From Oryzias latipes (Eukaryota > Chordata > Actinopteri > Beloniformes > Adrianichthyidae): a stretch of DNA of 64,000 nucleotides. The notes beneath the pieces were generated by a model. The model did not search any database. It saw only the letters and a list, made by a program, of their open reading frames with translations, and had not been told where the DNA came from. Numbering within the stretch: position 1 is the first letter of the stretch; each line of letters begins with the position of its first letter. The DNA is taken from NCBI RefSeq assembly GCF_002234675.1, contig NC_019864.2, positions 11,425,582 to 11,489,581 on the forward strand, read 5' to 3'. Both the position numbers and the translations under genes were made by a program. Positions 23,098-33,621 of this stretch are shown piece by piece.

Positions 23098-23504
23098 TTA
23101 AATCTTTAGAGACACAATGCCAGAATCTTCATTAGTAAAATTGGCCCTTAGAAAAGACAAACTGTACACAACAACCTCTCCATGTCCCCTGTTGACTCAT
23201 GCACCGTCGTAGGATGGATTCACAATTTTTAAACCAGCATTTGATGAAGCTGTTTTGGCCACCTCACCACAACAGTGAGAACTGTGCAGCAACTTGTTGC
23301 AGCTTGAATGACCCTGCAGAACTCCTTTGACCCAAGAAAGGATAGAACACTCATCTTTTCATCTTTGAGAGGAAGAAAGGATCAACGGAGCTCTGACTGA
23401 ACATTAATGACTGAGGAAGTTTTGTAAATCACCACACAAATCACCTCTCATATGCATAAGGAAAGCTTCTATTACTTACACAAAAGCTTTAGAGCCTGAG
23501 CCTG

Positions 23505-23760
23505 CACAGTGGCGCAGTAGTTGCCTCACAGCAAGAAGGCCTCAAGTTTAAGTGCCGGCTGGGGGACCTGAAACAGAACATCAATGGGGGTTCTCCCTGT
23601 GCATGCGTGGATTCTCTCCAGAGACTCTGTCTTCCTCCCAAAAACATGCTTCATAGGTGAATTGGTGACTCTAAATTGTCCCTAGGTGAGTGGCCCCACG
23701 ACAGATTGGAAGGTAGTGACCACAAAAGGGATAACATAGGTTTAGAAGATGAATGAATGA
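23505..23760 (+). mobile_element. SINE-like retroposon, family 1, copy 1
   Basis: The head AGTGGCGCAGTAGTTGCCTC followed by a degenerate B-box-like region (CAAGTTTAAGTGCC) suggests a tRNA-derived Pol III promoter. The body contains TCTCCCTGTGCATGCGTGGA, CCCAAAAACATGCTTCATAGG and TGACTCTAAATTGTCC, and the 3' end is GATGAATGAATGA. This is a dispersed repeat familiar from many teleosts. It abuts the Tc1 relic to its right. Confidence 0.6.
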
Positions 23761-24252
23761 CAATACTAGTTTAGGACAGAACAAGCAGTGGAGCCCCAGA
23801 GTGACAGACCGTAACCATGATCAGTATCTAAGGACCTCTACACTCAGACAGGGTTTAGCAGATGTCACACAGTTGCAAGCTTTTTTTCCAGATGTGAGGG
23901 TCCTAGGATTTCCTGACTTTAAAGGTCAGAGGACCGTTGCCGGTGACTCTACTGACCCTGACGTTTGCAGTGGGTACAGGACTGCGTCACCTGGACAATA
24001 CAGCAATGGTCCACCATCCTGTTCACTGATGAGTAGGGTTGCTTGCTGGAGAAACTGAGGTGTGCGATACACAGAGGTCAACATGATCCCAAGGGTTCAT
24101 TTGGTGAAGGAGGTGCAACATTCTGAGCAGGCATCACCAGTCAGAGCAAAACCATTTGGTTGTTGTGAATGAACTGTCACTGAACATTCTTACTTCAGAG
24201 ACTTCATAGAACCTATCAGCACACAACCAGCTTTCTATTCCTGGATGATAAT

Positions 24253-24569
24253 GCTCCACCACATTCATTCATTAATTTATCTTCTAATCCGTTTTTTCCT
24301 TTCGGGGTCACGGGGCTGCCGGAGCCTGTCCCGGCCACTTATGGGCGAAGGCAAGGGACACCCTGGACAGTTCGCCAGTCTGTCGCAGGGCCACAAGCAC
24401 ACACCCATGCACTCTCACATTCACACTTAGGGGCAATTTAGGTTGACCAATTAACCTATGAGGCATGTTTTTGTATGGTGGGAGGAAGCCGGAGTCCCCG
24501 GAGAAAACCCACGCATGCATGGGGAGAACAGGCAAACTCCACACAGAAAGGTCCCCCGCTCCACCACAT
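24253..24569 (-). mobile_element. SINE-like family 1, copy 2, with 12-bp target duplication
   Basis: The insert (24265-24557) is the reverse orientation of family 1, with CATTCATTCATT (the 3' tail) at left and CACACAGAAAGGTCC at right. It is flanked by a perfect 12-bp direct repeat GCTCCACCACAT at 24253-24264 and 24558-24569. Removing it restores the Tc1 protein motif at FLDDNAPPH. This is direct evidence for retroposition by a LINE machinery. Confidence 0.85.
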
Positions 24570-24796
24570 GGTGCCAAAGTTCTCACAGCTTGACTTCAGG
24601 AAGTGGGAGTGCCTCAAATGGCTTGGCCAATAATGACCCCTGACCTGAACCCTATAGGGAACGTCTGGGACCAGCTGAAGCAGAGACCGGATGATCGTAC
24701 CCCAAACCCAAGTGACCTGGCAGAACTGCTTCTGTGGAAGAGTGGAACACTTCAGAACATCATCATGAAGCTAGTGGAGACGTCGCCGTCATGTAA

Positions 24797-24991
24797 CCCT
24801 TGTGCTATCTTAGATGACCCCCCCCTTACATTGACGTGTTCTCCCTACCATGACAAAGATGGACAAAGGTGGAAAGATTTCATGTAATCCATGGACACCA
24901 GTGAAGATCACAAATCATTGAAGAAAAAAGGTTTAGAGTTTTGTCTACTCCCAAAACTCCCAACGTTAAAGTGCCTAGGATAGCACAAGGG
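24797..24991 (+). mobile_element. TTAA-type MITE, copy E
   Basis: A 195-bp copy with intact CCCTTGTGCTATC and GATAGCACAAGGG ends, flanked by GTAA and ATAA. A short internal deletion removes part of the GTGGGTCTAGATG stretch present in other copies. Inserted into the 3' part of the Tc1 relic. Confidence 0.75.
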
Positions 24992-25100
24992 ATAATAAAT
25001 GCAGTAAACGGTGAAAATACCTAACATTGACATGGTCAATTTTTGTTGTTTTGGGCTATCTTTGTTATTGTCTTAATTTTTGGGGTAATAAATATTAAGC

Positions 25101-26946
25101 CTATGAAAATGATGTTTCTTCTCATTTATTATCAGTAATATTAAAGGAAACATTTACATATTTTATGATAATTCAGAAAAAGTTGAAAAGGCACTCGTGA
25201 AATGTACAAAATCCCTAAATTATTTGAAAAAACACTCATATGGATGTGTTTTCACTGACCCTGGTACATTTTAGAATGCTTTAGCTCTAGACACATTTTT
25301 TGTCCTTATGTTTCGAATTATGCTCAAAGACAAACTGATTAGATGCTCTTTCATCCTGCTTTTATCAAAGGAGGTGAATGGAAAAAGCTTTTATCTTTCT
25401 GATATGATGAGACAACCTAAATGACCACCGATCGCCATTTCTTTCCTGGCTAAAATGTACCGTCTGACTTTAAAAATTGGATTTGATAAAGCTGAGTAAA
25501 ATCTCGGTGCGGATTAGCGGGCAGAACCACAAAGCAGAATACGCTTGCTTCAGTTCCTCCTCTGCACCGAATTTAAGTTTTCACCCACCAGGATCTGTGA
25601 CAATGTTCCCCTTATATTCTCTCTTGAAACACTTCCCCATAACTGCTTTTTGGTTGCGCTCCTGTGTAGTTCTGAGATCAAACTTTCTTTTGAAGTGGGA
25701 GTCGTGCTCTCTTGTTTCTCTGTCTGGTCCTGAGATGAAAGAGGAGAACTGGGAGGCAGCATATGCACACAGGGGGCTCTCCTTCTGTCTTTCTGCCAAA
25801 AATCTCCTTGAAGTGACAGAAGGCACCAGAAGACAACATCCCAAACTCCATGTGGATGATTGAAGGTAGTTCCCCTCTCCTGCTTCCTCCTCGTGTATCT
25901 TCCTCTCCATCCCATTTCTTTCTCGATCCTGAGCGTTGCTGATTTCGGGACATCCCCAGGCGTTTTTTAGCCTTTAAAGGTAAACATTATTGAGCGGTAA
26001 TACAAGACGCCTCGCTCAATGGGTTGAGAAATACTCCAGAGTTCAAAGGAGGTAATGTGAAGGTGTTATTGTTTCTTTCTCTTCCTCTCTCCTGGTGAAA
26101 TATAGATTGAGCTGAGATTTTATTAGCACATGACTTACCTTGACCCAGCTTAGCAGGATATTTAACCCCCTCCCCCCCAAAAAAACCCAAGATTTCACCG
26201 TCCAACCACAGCAGGCCGGAGCAGATGAGCAGGGAATCCGATTTCCCAGAATGAGCAGGCCAGAGCGAATTAATGAAAACCAGTTTTATTATTTACAACA
26301 GAGCTACAGTGCAGAGGGAATGCGTGTGAATATCTGTCCACAATCATTTCCATCCTTTTTTTTACATCAGGACCCCTCCCTTCAAAAAAAAAAAACAAAA
26401 AAACAGCAGGTTGTTCTTTTATTATAAACGCAGTGCAATAAGGCAGTTATGCTTTTATTTACAAGTTTTAGAAAACTGTACAGGCATGCGTGTATCAAGA
26501 TCTGCCACACGTGTTTTGAAGCTACTTCATTGAACAGAAAATAAAATAACTAATTACAACCACTGCAACTATGAAAAATTCACTCCAGTGCAGAAAGAGA
26601 GAAAAAACAATCTCATTTTCCTTCTGCTTGTTCCCTTGTTCACCCTGCTTTTGTCTGTGCATCTATCATCATTGGAAAGTGCATGCTACAATTATCAAAG
26701 GCCTATCAGGAAACAGCTTCATCGCAAATTGAGCTTCCGATTCCTTCTCCTCGAGTTGCCTTTCAAAATAAAAGCGGTGCAAAACTCAAACGGAATCAAA
26801 CACTTGTAGTGTTTCTTTATTCGTTGCCTGTTACATTTGCTCAGAGGTAAGAAAAATCTAATGGGGTATGTTGTTTTTATTTTTATTTTCACACATATTA
26901 GGAAGTTTGATGAGAGTCCACAGTGGTGGAGGTGTTTGAGGCCTCC
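25101..26946. other. Gene-free spacer
   Basis: No supported gene. About 25470-25900 has overlapping open frames on both strands with no family resemblance and could be a conserved non-coding block. TTTATT motifs near 26417 and 26450 would be AATAAA signals on the minus strand for the gene whose last exon is at 27723-27869, implying a 3'UTR of about 1.2 kb; this is inference. Confidence 0.3.
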
Positions 26947-27108
26947 TATGGTGGCCCGGAAGTGCAAATCAGATTCGAAAATCCCTCAACGTAAAATCAT
27001 AGTGTAATTTTTAATGATCTATTTTTCTTTTTTAATTGCCGTTGTGATCTTTAATATGTTTTGTATTGACTGATTTGTCTATGTGATTTGGACTTCAGGG
27101 CCACCGTA
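26947..27108 (+). mobile_element. MITE with GGTGGCCC ends, copy 2
   Basis: Left TATGGTGGCCCGGAAGTGCA and right GGACTTCAGGGCCACCGTA form near-perfect inverted ends of a 160-bp element with no ORF. The inner sequence (ATTGCCGTTGTGAT) is shared with the copy at 56710-56944. Confidence 0.65.
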
Positions 27109-27722
27109 CCAACCTCATAGAAAAGGCTATTCTTTGACCCTTCAAACCCCCTCTGAATGCAAAGTTTAAGGTTCTATAAGAACTTTTCTGGCCTTTTTAC
27201 ACACTCAGCTTGGGTTATTTGATAACTACCAATAAACAGCCGACCTCAGATTCTGCTGGTTCCTGTGGAAATAATCCTGTTGCGTTGGTGCTCACATCGC
27301 CAAAATAATCAGAGGGCTTTGATGCATATTTCTGCCCAGGCTGGACTTTGAATGTTTCTCAGGGTTTTGCAAAAAGTGGAGTGCTATGATTGCACTAAGT
27401 GCTTTGACTTCATTGGTGAAAGAATATTTAAAATAAGTGAATGCTGCTTAGAAGTCTAAGTTAACTTCACAGAGAAATTATCAGACCAAAGATAGACCGT
27501 CAGTCATTAAGAGGAAGAGGTTTTCTCCCCTCTGAGCCTCAGTCACTGTGGTGTTTTGCCCTCATGCCCCACAGTGACGGTTAGTTGTTGTTTCTTGAGG
27601 GCAAAAGTCAGTGGTACATGTTTGATTTTGGGGAAAAAAAAGGAAAAAGAAAAAAGAAAAAGGAGGACGATCTGGAAGACTGACACTCCCCGCTAGTTTG
27701 GAGTGAGTTCCTGATGGTGACA

Positions 27723-27869
27723 TCAGGGAACCTCGTCGATGCTGGCGCCGCTGCGCTTCTGGATGGTCACCCTGCGGATGGAGGGCTTGGATGTCAACTC
27801 CTGTTTGGGTGGAAACTGCTCCTTCAGGATTCGCAGGACCGAGTCCATTTTCAGGTCCATCTGGTGGAT
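27723..27869 (-). CDS. Terminal coding exon of an unidentified gene (C-terminal 48 residues)
   Basis: Read on the minus strand, a pyrimidine-rich tract ending TGTGCTTGGTTCAG is followed by 48 sense codons and TGA. The peptide begins IHQMDLKMDSVLRILKEQF, a short amphipathic, coiled-coil-like helix, continues PPKQELTSKPSIRRVTIQKR and ends SGASIDEVP. The GC-rich third positions contrast with the AT-rich surroundings, and the acceptor plus in-frame stop make a real last exon likely. A helical C-terminal segment like this occurs in assembly domains of several channels and scaffold proteins, but I cannot name the family. Upstream exons should lie to the right on the minus strand; I did not find any with confidence. 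Low Trp and aromatic content fits a cytosolic tail. Confidence 0.6.
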   Translation of the reverse strand: MHQMDLKMDSVLRILKEQFPPKQELTSKPSIRRVTIQKRSGASIDEVP

Positions 27870-27883
27870 CTGAACCAAGCACA

Positions 27884-28618
27884 GAGACAAAACACAGACA
27901 GGTTAGCTTTAGCCCAAAGCCGGCGGATTAAACGCACAGACCGGCATTATGCCATAAACAAAAGGGCGGCAGCGAGTTCTGCGTGTTGGTTTATACCCAT
28001 CTGCCTCTTCAATGCAGTTGCCATCACAATGACAGAGTAGAGACAGATATAATGACATGTCTGCAGCTGGCGTCGACCAGGTGAAGCCACTCATTACAAA
28101 AGCTGCAGAGCTATATGATCTATGAGTGGGTTAACGCGCATCCACACACACACGCACACACTGTTTACATGCTTTTGGAACTATAAACACAGGTGTGTCA
28201 CCCGACAGAAATCTGACAGGGCGCAGCCAGTCTGCGTTTGATGCGATCAGATAAATGGTACCACCGAGGCGACACGAGTAAACATATCTCAGACTGACTG
28301 GTGGCACAAAAGTACAGTGAGTGGATAAATGTAGCAAAGTACAATGCACGGCTCCTAGAAAATGTAGGTTGAGAGGTGGAAAAACAAAAGGTCAAAATGA
28401 TCCAGCTTGCTCAAATTTTTTTGACAGGTTGAACAACTGTCTGATGGCAGCAAAAGCAGCACGTTCTGAAAAACAACAAAATTCACATTTTTAGGCACCT
28501 CTGCTTTGCTGCATGCTGTTGACAGGGTGCTGAGTCAAAGGGAAAAACAGGAAGACTTCATATTTTTTGCAAATTTGCAGCAAAACTCAGCCAATAGAAA
28601 ATGTCAAATACACATCTT
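27884..28618. other. Gene-free spacer (probable intron of the minus-strand gene)
   Basis: No coding exon recognised. Follows the acceptor of the 27723-27869 exon, so it is probably intronic on the minus strand. Confidence 0.35.
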
Positions 28619-28650
28619 AAAGACCCACTCCGATGAAAATGGTGTTTTTA

Positions 28651-28966
28651 TAATAATAATCGATTGAATTTATCTGTGCTTAAAATGTGTCCATTATTCA
28701 TTCACTCCCCATTCATACTTGGTGATGGTAAGCTACCGTTGTAGCCACAGCTGCCCCGGGGCAGACTGACAGAGGCGTGGCTGCCAACAGTGCCCCCCCA
28801 TCCATTCACACACATTCACACACCAGTGGAGCCACCCTGGAGGCAGGGATGGTGAAGTGTCTTGCCCAAAGACACAACGACAGTTGCCTGGGGGGAGCGG
28901 GGATGGAACCGCCAACCCTTCAAGCATTGGATGACCTCTTTTAACCGCCTGAACAACTGCCGCCCA
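28651..28966 (-). mobile_element. tRNA-derived SINE-like, family 2, copy 1
   Basis: In reverse orientation the head reads TGGGCGGCAGTTGTTCAGG, with a B-box-like GGCGGTTCCATCCCCGC, then GGGCAAGACACTTCACC and GGCTCCACTGGTGTGTGAATG, ending in an AATAATGG tail region. A known teleost SINE type; the same family occurs at 33304-33621. Inserted near the left end of the CCGATGA-family element. Confidence 0.65.
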
Positions 28967-29310
28967 ATTTTTAGTTTTAACGTGTACTTGTGGCATTTTT
29001 GTAATGACGGAGGACATGAAGAAAATCAAGTATAAAATTGTATTTCTTAGTATTTCTCTATTCAAATCGTGAATCAGGAGCAAATGAAAAAAATGCAGTT
29101 TTAAAGAGCACATTTGTGACGTAGAAAGTACGTTGGGTGGGCAGCAGAATCCCTGCTCCGATTAGATCCATACGACTTCGATTTCCCTCGTTTGAGTTGG
29201 AATCTGGCTCCAAACTGCACGGCTGGATAGCTCTAAAGTTGCACGCCATTTTTTGTTTGCACCGCTAATGTTAGGTTGGGAGCAGTAAGCTAGCGGGAGA
29301 GAGAGTAAAC

Positions 29311-29488
29311 CAGGGCTGTCAAAATCCAGGCCTCGAGGGCCGGCCTCTTCCTGGTTTCCCAGAAATCCTACATTGTCTGCCGCTGATTACCTGGATCAGG
29401 TGTGTTGAGCCAATAAGGACCTCCAATGGCAATTTGTTGGAAAACGTGCAGGACACCGGCTCTCGAGGCCTGGATTCTGACACCCCTG
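29311..29488 (+). mobile_element. hAT-type MITE with 8-bp target duplication
   Basis: A 178-bp element. The left end CAGGGCTGTCAAAATCCAGG pairs with the right end (reverse complement CAGGGGTGTCAGAATCCAGG), and the repeats extend through GCCTCGAG. Flanking 8-mers GAGTAAAC (29303-29310) and GTGTAAAC (29489-29496) differ by one base, as expected for a hAT target duplication. No ORF. Confidence 0.85.
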
Positions 29489-29700
29489 GTGTAAACAGAG
29501 AACTCTCAGCAATGAGGAGAAGGGGAAGAGGGTTTGCTCCTCTCCAACTGTTTCAGAGGGGAATTTCTAACAAACTACTGACACTTTGCAGAAACTATGT
29601 CCTAGAAAACTACACAGATTTTTGATGTTGGCTGAAAAAGACATAATCAAAGGGAACGCTTCGAAAACCGATCAAAAGATGATTGGAGTGTTTTTTAATT

Positions 29701-32700
29701 AGTACATGAAATATCAGGATTTCTGAGCTTCTTTTAGATCAAGTTTTTTGAGAAATATCATTTCTGTTTTGCTTCAGTTCTTATTTTGAGTTAAGAATCA
29801 AACTAGGTTTGACCGCTTCTTTTTTCATGTTTCTTTTTCCCCTCAGCACATTTATATGGTTTTATGTCAGATCTTCTACATCCTGCCGTTTTTGTTCCTC
29901 CCAAAGTGCCTTAGTTCCTTTTGCATTTGCTACATTTCAGTGGATGTTTCTGAAACGATATTTTCTGCACTTTGAAACTTCAAAGGTTTCCATCCACCTA
30001 ATTTAAGTTTTCCTTCATATGGGTTTGCCACGAACTTTATGTCCTCCCAACAATTTGTGCCAAAATATTCTTAAAAAACACATCAAACATCAATTGAAAA
30101 CTTTGAGCACAGTTATGATTTGGTTTTATTTCTAAAACAAGCCCCACAAACACAGACTTAATGATTGCGATTGGAGACAAATATGCTTCAATTTTAAAAG
30201 GAAAACGTGTAACTATGAAGTAAAAAGTACTGACAGAGGACGCTGTTTACTGCCGCATAATGATCCTAAACACCTCAAAGTAAACAATGTCGACATTAAA
30301 GCTAAAAAGAAGGGTTTGCCAAGGCCCTCATGGTGGCCTAAACAAAACACAAAATCTGCAAAAAAAACCACAAAGCACTCAGAGATTACTGTAGCTTTTT
30401 TCACGATTAAAGAAAATCCACAACAGAACTGCAAGGAACTTTTATTGTAATTTGAAACAATTTAAATGAAAAAGGTGAGACATTTTTTAATAAAAATTTA
30501 AAAGTTTTTTTCTTCTAAGTGCTGCTGGAAGTAACTGTTGATTTTCTTAACTTCTTCAAAAACTTTGAACAACATTTTCTTTTTTCTTTTTCCTGCTCTA
30601 TTGGGCAAAAGGCCATTTTCCTTTTGCACTCATCTGCTAAGGCCTTCCAAGCTTCTCACAGACATACGTGCACAAAGCTGTAAAATTGCTTGCAAAATGA
30701 CGGGAATATGATAACGGTGGCGCTTAAATCAAAGCCTGGGCAGGAACGTACTTCAGAGAGCCTTACATCTCTCCCATATGGCAGAACAGACACATTTAGA
30801 CTCTCCTTGTCTACTAAACGCTGATAGAAACTCCAGCCAAACTGCAGCACTACTGACAGTCAGTTCGTTAACATCAATGGCATTTTTTTTCTTCTAAGGA
30901 CACAGCTGCTTTTTTCTTCTTCTCCTTTTTGTTTTTTTTACAGTGTGCTCCTGACGGTCTGGACATTTTTATGGCACGGTGGGCCATTTAGCGGCCGTTG
31001 AAATACGAGCCGCAACAAAGACGTGTAAATTTCAAATATCAGGTTGGAGAAAAGAATTCCGTTGACATGGCCAAAAAGTCTGACAAGGTCCAGACTAGTT
31101 TGGAGTCGATGGCCTTTGAATCTCTCAAGTTCAAAGCTCCAGATAAGTGATTTATCAGCAACAATGTGCTTCGCAATGAATTTCATGAAATCGTGGGGCT
31201 TAATCTATGAAGTTATCAGTCTAATGAGACATAAAGGACATAAATTGTCTGCGGAAGTTTGATGCACAAAGACAGAACCACAAAGCAGGCTGAGCACTAG
31301 CTGGGAGGAGATAAAGCGCTGAGTGTCATTTACATATTGAATTGTAATCCAAAGGCGTAACATTCTCACTTAAAATGGATGAGCAGTTCCTCCTGCTGTG
31401 CGTCTGAAAGGAGAGGCGCAGGACACCGCAGAGGAGACGGCGGAAAATAATTACAGAGGGGAGCTGCAAACACACAGCAGTCATTTATCACCGGTAAGGA
31501 TAAATACTGGGTATGCATGCACTGTTCTCTGATGCTGTGGTGCAGGAACAGTGAGAGTGTGCGTGCACCGGTGAGTCATGGGTAGTTTGTGAGTTTAAAG
31601 ATCACATGTTTGATAAAGTAAAAGCAGAAAAAAAGAGCAATGAGTTCAAAATGTTGGGGTCACAAAGCAGTTCATGCTTTGAAACTGTTTTGTGTGCCTT
31701 TAAATGGCAAAGGAAAGGGATATGTGGACACGTGATCTAGGAACAAGTGAGCGGTCCAGCTGTCCTCTGACCACAGACAAGACATTGGCCGGTCACCCGA
31801 CAAGGGGTTTCCCCTGTTGGACTGGCAACTCTAAAGCTATAATCGCACAGCCCTCAGCGTTTAAGCGACTACTTCCAATGAAAAAGTCGTTTCTGCATTC
31901 AGAAATTCTCACTTTTGCACAAAGCTATGCAAGTGTCTATGACCATTTTTGGGCTCTACCTATAAAATATGCTGCCATTATCTGTGCTTTGCAAGGTAAA
32001 CCTGATTTGACCAATCAGGGACCTGGATTTGGCAGCGACATATGGATGGCCTCCCTTTTAATACCAACCGTTTGAAAATTGATCATGGAGGAGAAATGAC
32101 AAATTGCAGTTTATTTATTTATGTCTGGATGGAATAATATGAGACCATGTCTTTCATATATCAGAATAGAGCTGTGACAGAAAAGGCCTGGAGCAAGATT
32201 CACGAGATTTGTGCTGCTTTGACATTTTGCACCAAACCTCTTCCAACTGTAGGTGACGGACATGCGCAAGTAAACAGTAAAATAACAATAAGAAGAAGCC
32301 CCTCCCTGCTTGTCCAGTTTGAACACCATGGGCTAAATGTGCTTTCAAGAAGCGTCTTCAGAGGCATAAGACTAATGAAGATGTCTGTAGTATTTTTGTA
32401 TAACAAGCAAACAATCTGTTGTTTTCCTTTTTTCTCTCTCTCCAGAGTTGACAGATCTCCTTGCTTTCATTGTCCCGTCACTGAATAATGGAAAAACAAA
32501 TTGGAGTTTTGAAGATTAGAGATCTGAAGCTACAACTGCACAGGGATCCTTTATGTTTTTTTGTTTTTTTGTGTTGCTTACGACTGGTCTGGACTTGCCT
32601 AACTTATGAATTGGTTTAAAAAAAAAGTTTCTTTGTAAGATCACAAACTATAGAAACATAAAAACATTGCATACCCGACAAGAATCTTTTTTCTTAAACC

Positions 32701-32714
32701 CTACAGCAGAATAT
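29701..32714. other. Gene-free region with a candidate conserved non-coding block
   Basis: No coding exon identified. About 30935-31480 is a non-repetitive block of balanced composition that starts after a strong plus-strand pyrimidine tract plus ACAG (30943). Its frames are quickly closed, so I read it as a candidate regulatory element rather than an exon. The rest is AT-rich sequence without features. Confidence 0.35.
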
Positions 32715-32790
32715 CAACCTGTACAGCTGTGATAGGCTCCAGCAACCACGTGACCCTGAAAGGGATGAAACAAAAAAAACAAAAAAAATG
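32715..32790 (+). mobile_element. SINE-like family 1, 3' fragment
   Basis: Matches only the 3' part of family 1 (GTGATAGGCTCCAGCAACCA, then GTGACCCTGAAAGGGATGAA) and ends in A-rich sequence. A 5'-truncated copy. Confidence 0.6.
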
Positions 32791-32923
32791 GAATCGTGTC
32801 ACAGGGGATTAAAAACTTTAAACATAAACAGATTACCGACCAATGTTGTTTACATCCACTCCACTGTAGGACAGTTTGATCCTCACTGTGAGTCACCTGA
32901 AAGCCCCCACATAGTTGTTGTTC

Positions 32924-33105
32924 ACCTTTCGGCATATCCCTTTAGGGGAATCAGCTTCCACTGATTCAAACAGGTGGTTTGGCAGAGATGTTTTATGCCG
33001 GATGCCCTTCCTGACCCAACCCTCTATTTTAACCGGGCTGGAGACTGGCACAGGGAGACCCAGAGTTGGGCCCTCTTGTGGCTACAAAGTTGCAAGCCCC
33101 CACAG
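32924..33105 (+). repeat. Dispersed teleost repeat fragment (GCCGGATGCCCTTCCTGAC type)
   Basis: TTTCGGCATATCCCTTTAGG, then GGTGGTTTGGCAGAG and TTATGCCGGATGCCCTTCCT are phrases of a repeat common in fish genomes, recognised from memory. The class is uncertain (SINE or LINE 3' end). No ORF. Confidence 0.5.
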
Positions 33106-33303
33106 CATGATATCAAATTTAAAACAAAGCTAAAGCTTCTAATGTTGCAGTTCCTCACATGACCACAGAAGGCTGGTTTCAAAACGCTCCCAGGTTAAAA
33201 AATTGTACTGATGCACCAAAATGAAAATGAAAAACAATCCCACTGAGTATGGTTAGCTGTAAAAACACCAACAGCTGCACAGATTTAGAAATAATTGACA
33301 TGA

Positions 33304-33621
33304 AAAAAATAAAAAAATAATGGATTAAATTTATCTGTGCTTCTCCAGACGCTCAATGCATTTACAATGTGTCCATTATTCTTCACTCTTCATGTATACT
33401 TGGTGATGGTGGAGGCGTGGCTACCAATTTGCGCTTACTGCCCCTCTGACCATCACCAGAACATTCATGCACATTCACACACCGGTGGAGCTGCACTGGA
33501 GGCAAGGAGGGTGAAGTGTCTTGCCCAAGGACACGACAGTTGACTGGGGGGAGCGGGGATCAAACCACCGACCCTTTGATCATTGGCCGACCTGCTCAAC
33601 CTCCTGAGCCACTGCTGCCCA
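33304..33621 (-). mobile_element. tRNA-derived SINE-like, family 2, copy 2
   Basis: Reverse orientation. Head GGGCAGCAGTGGCTCAGGAGG with the B-box-like GGTGGTTTGATCCCCGC, GGGCAAGACACTTCACCCTCC, and a 3' end reading AGATAAATTTAATCCATTA. More complete at its 3' end than copy 1. Confidence 0.65.

Larger units (their letters stand above)
23761..25100 (+). pseudogene. Decayed Tc1-type transposase, split by two later insertions
   Basis: Broken frames match a Tc1-like transposase: PRVTDRNHDQYLRTSTLRQG (N-terminal DNA-binding part), a catalytic-type FLDDNAPPH, then after an insertion QEVGVPQMAWPIMTPDLNP and NVWDQLKQRPDDRTPNPSDL. The last pieces correspond to the third DD(E/D) motif region. Stops and frameshifts make it non-functional. 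A SINE-like copy (24265-24557) splits it, and TTAA-MITE copy E (24797-24991) lies near its end. Confidence 0.75.
28619..29700 (+). mobile_element. CCGATGA-family MITE, copy 2, carrying two nested insertions
   Basis: The left end TTAAAGACCCACTCCGATGA and the right segment GATCAAAAGATGATTGGAGTG define the host. Internal phrases (CTCGTTTGAGTTGGAATCTG, GCACCGCTAATGTTAGGTTG, CAGAAACTATGTCCTA) are shared with copies at 16.6, 37.3 and 47.7 kb. A SINE (28651-28966) and a hAT MITE (29311-29488) are inserted inside. No coding frame. Confidence 0.7.

Noticed and set aside
16972..24991. Regularly spaced repeats that might suggest an array
   Set aside because: Units are 200 bp, in both orientations, unevenly spaced and with transposon-type inverted ends; they are MITEs, not CRISPR or satellite.
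30943..31000. Possible plus-strand exon after a strong pyrimidine tract and ACAG
   Set aside because: All frames close within about 20 codons and no donor follows at a sensible distance.
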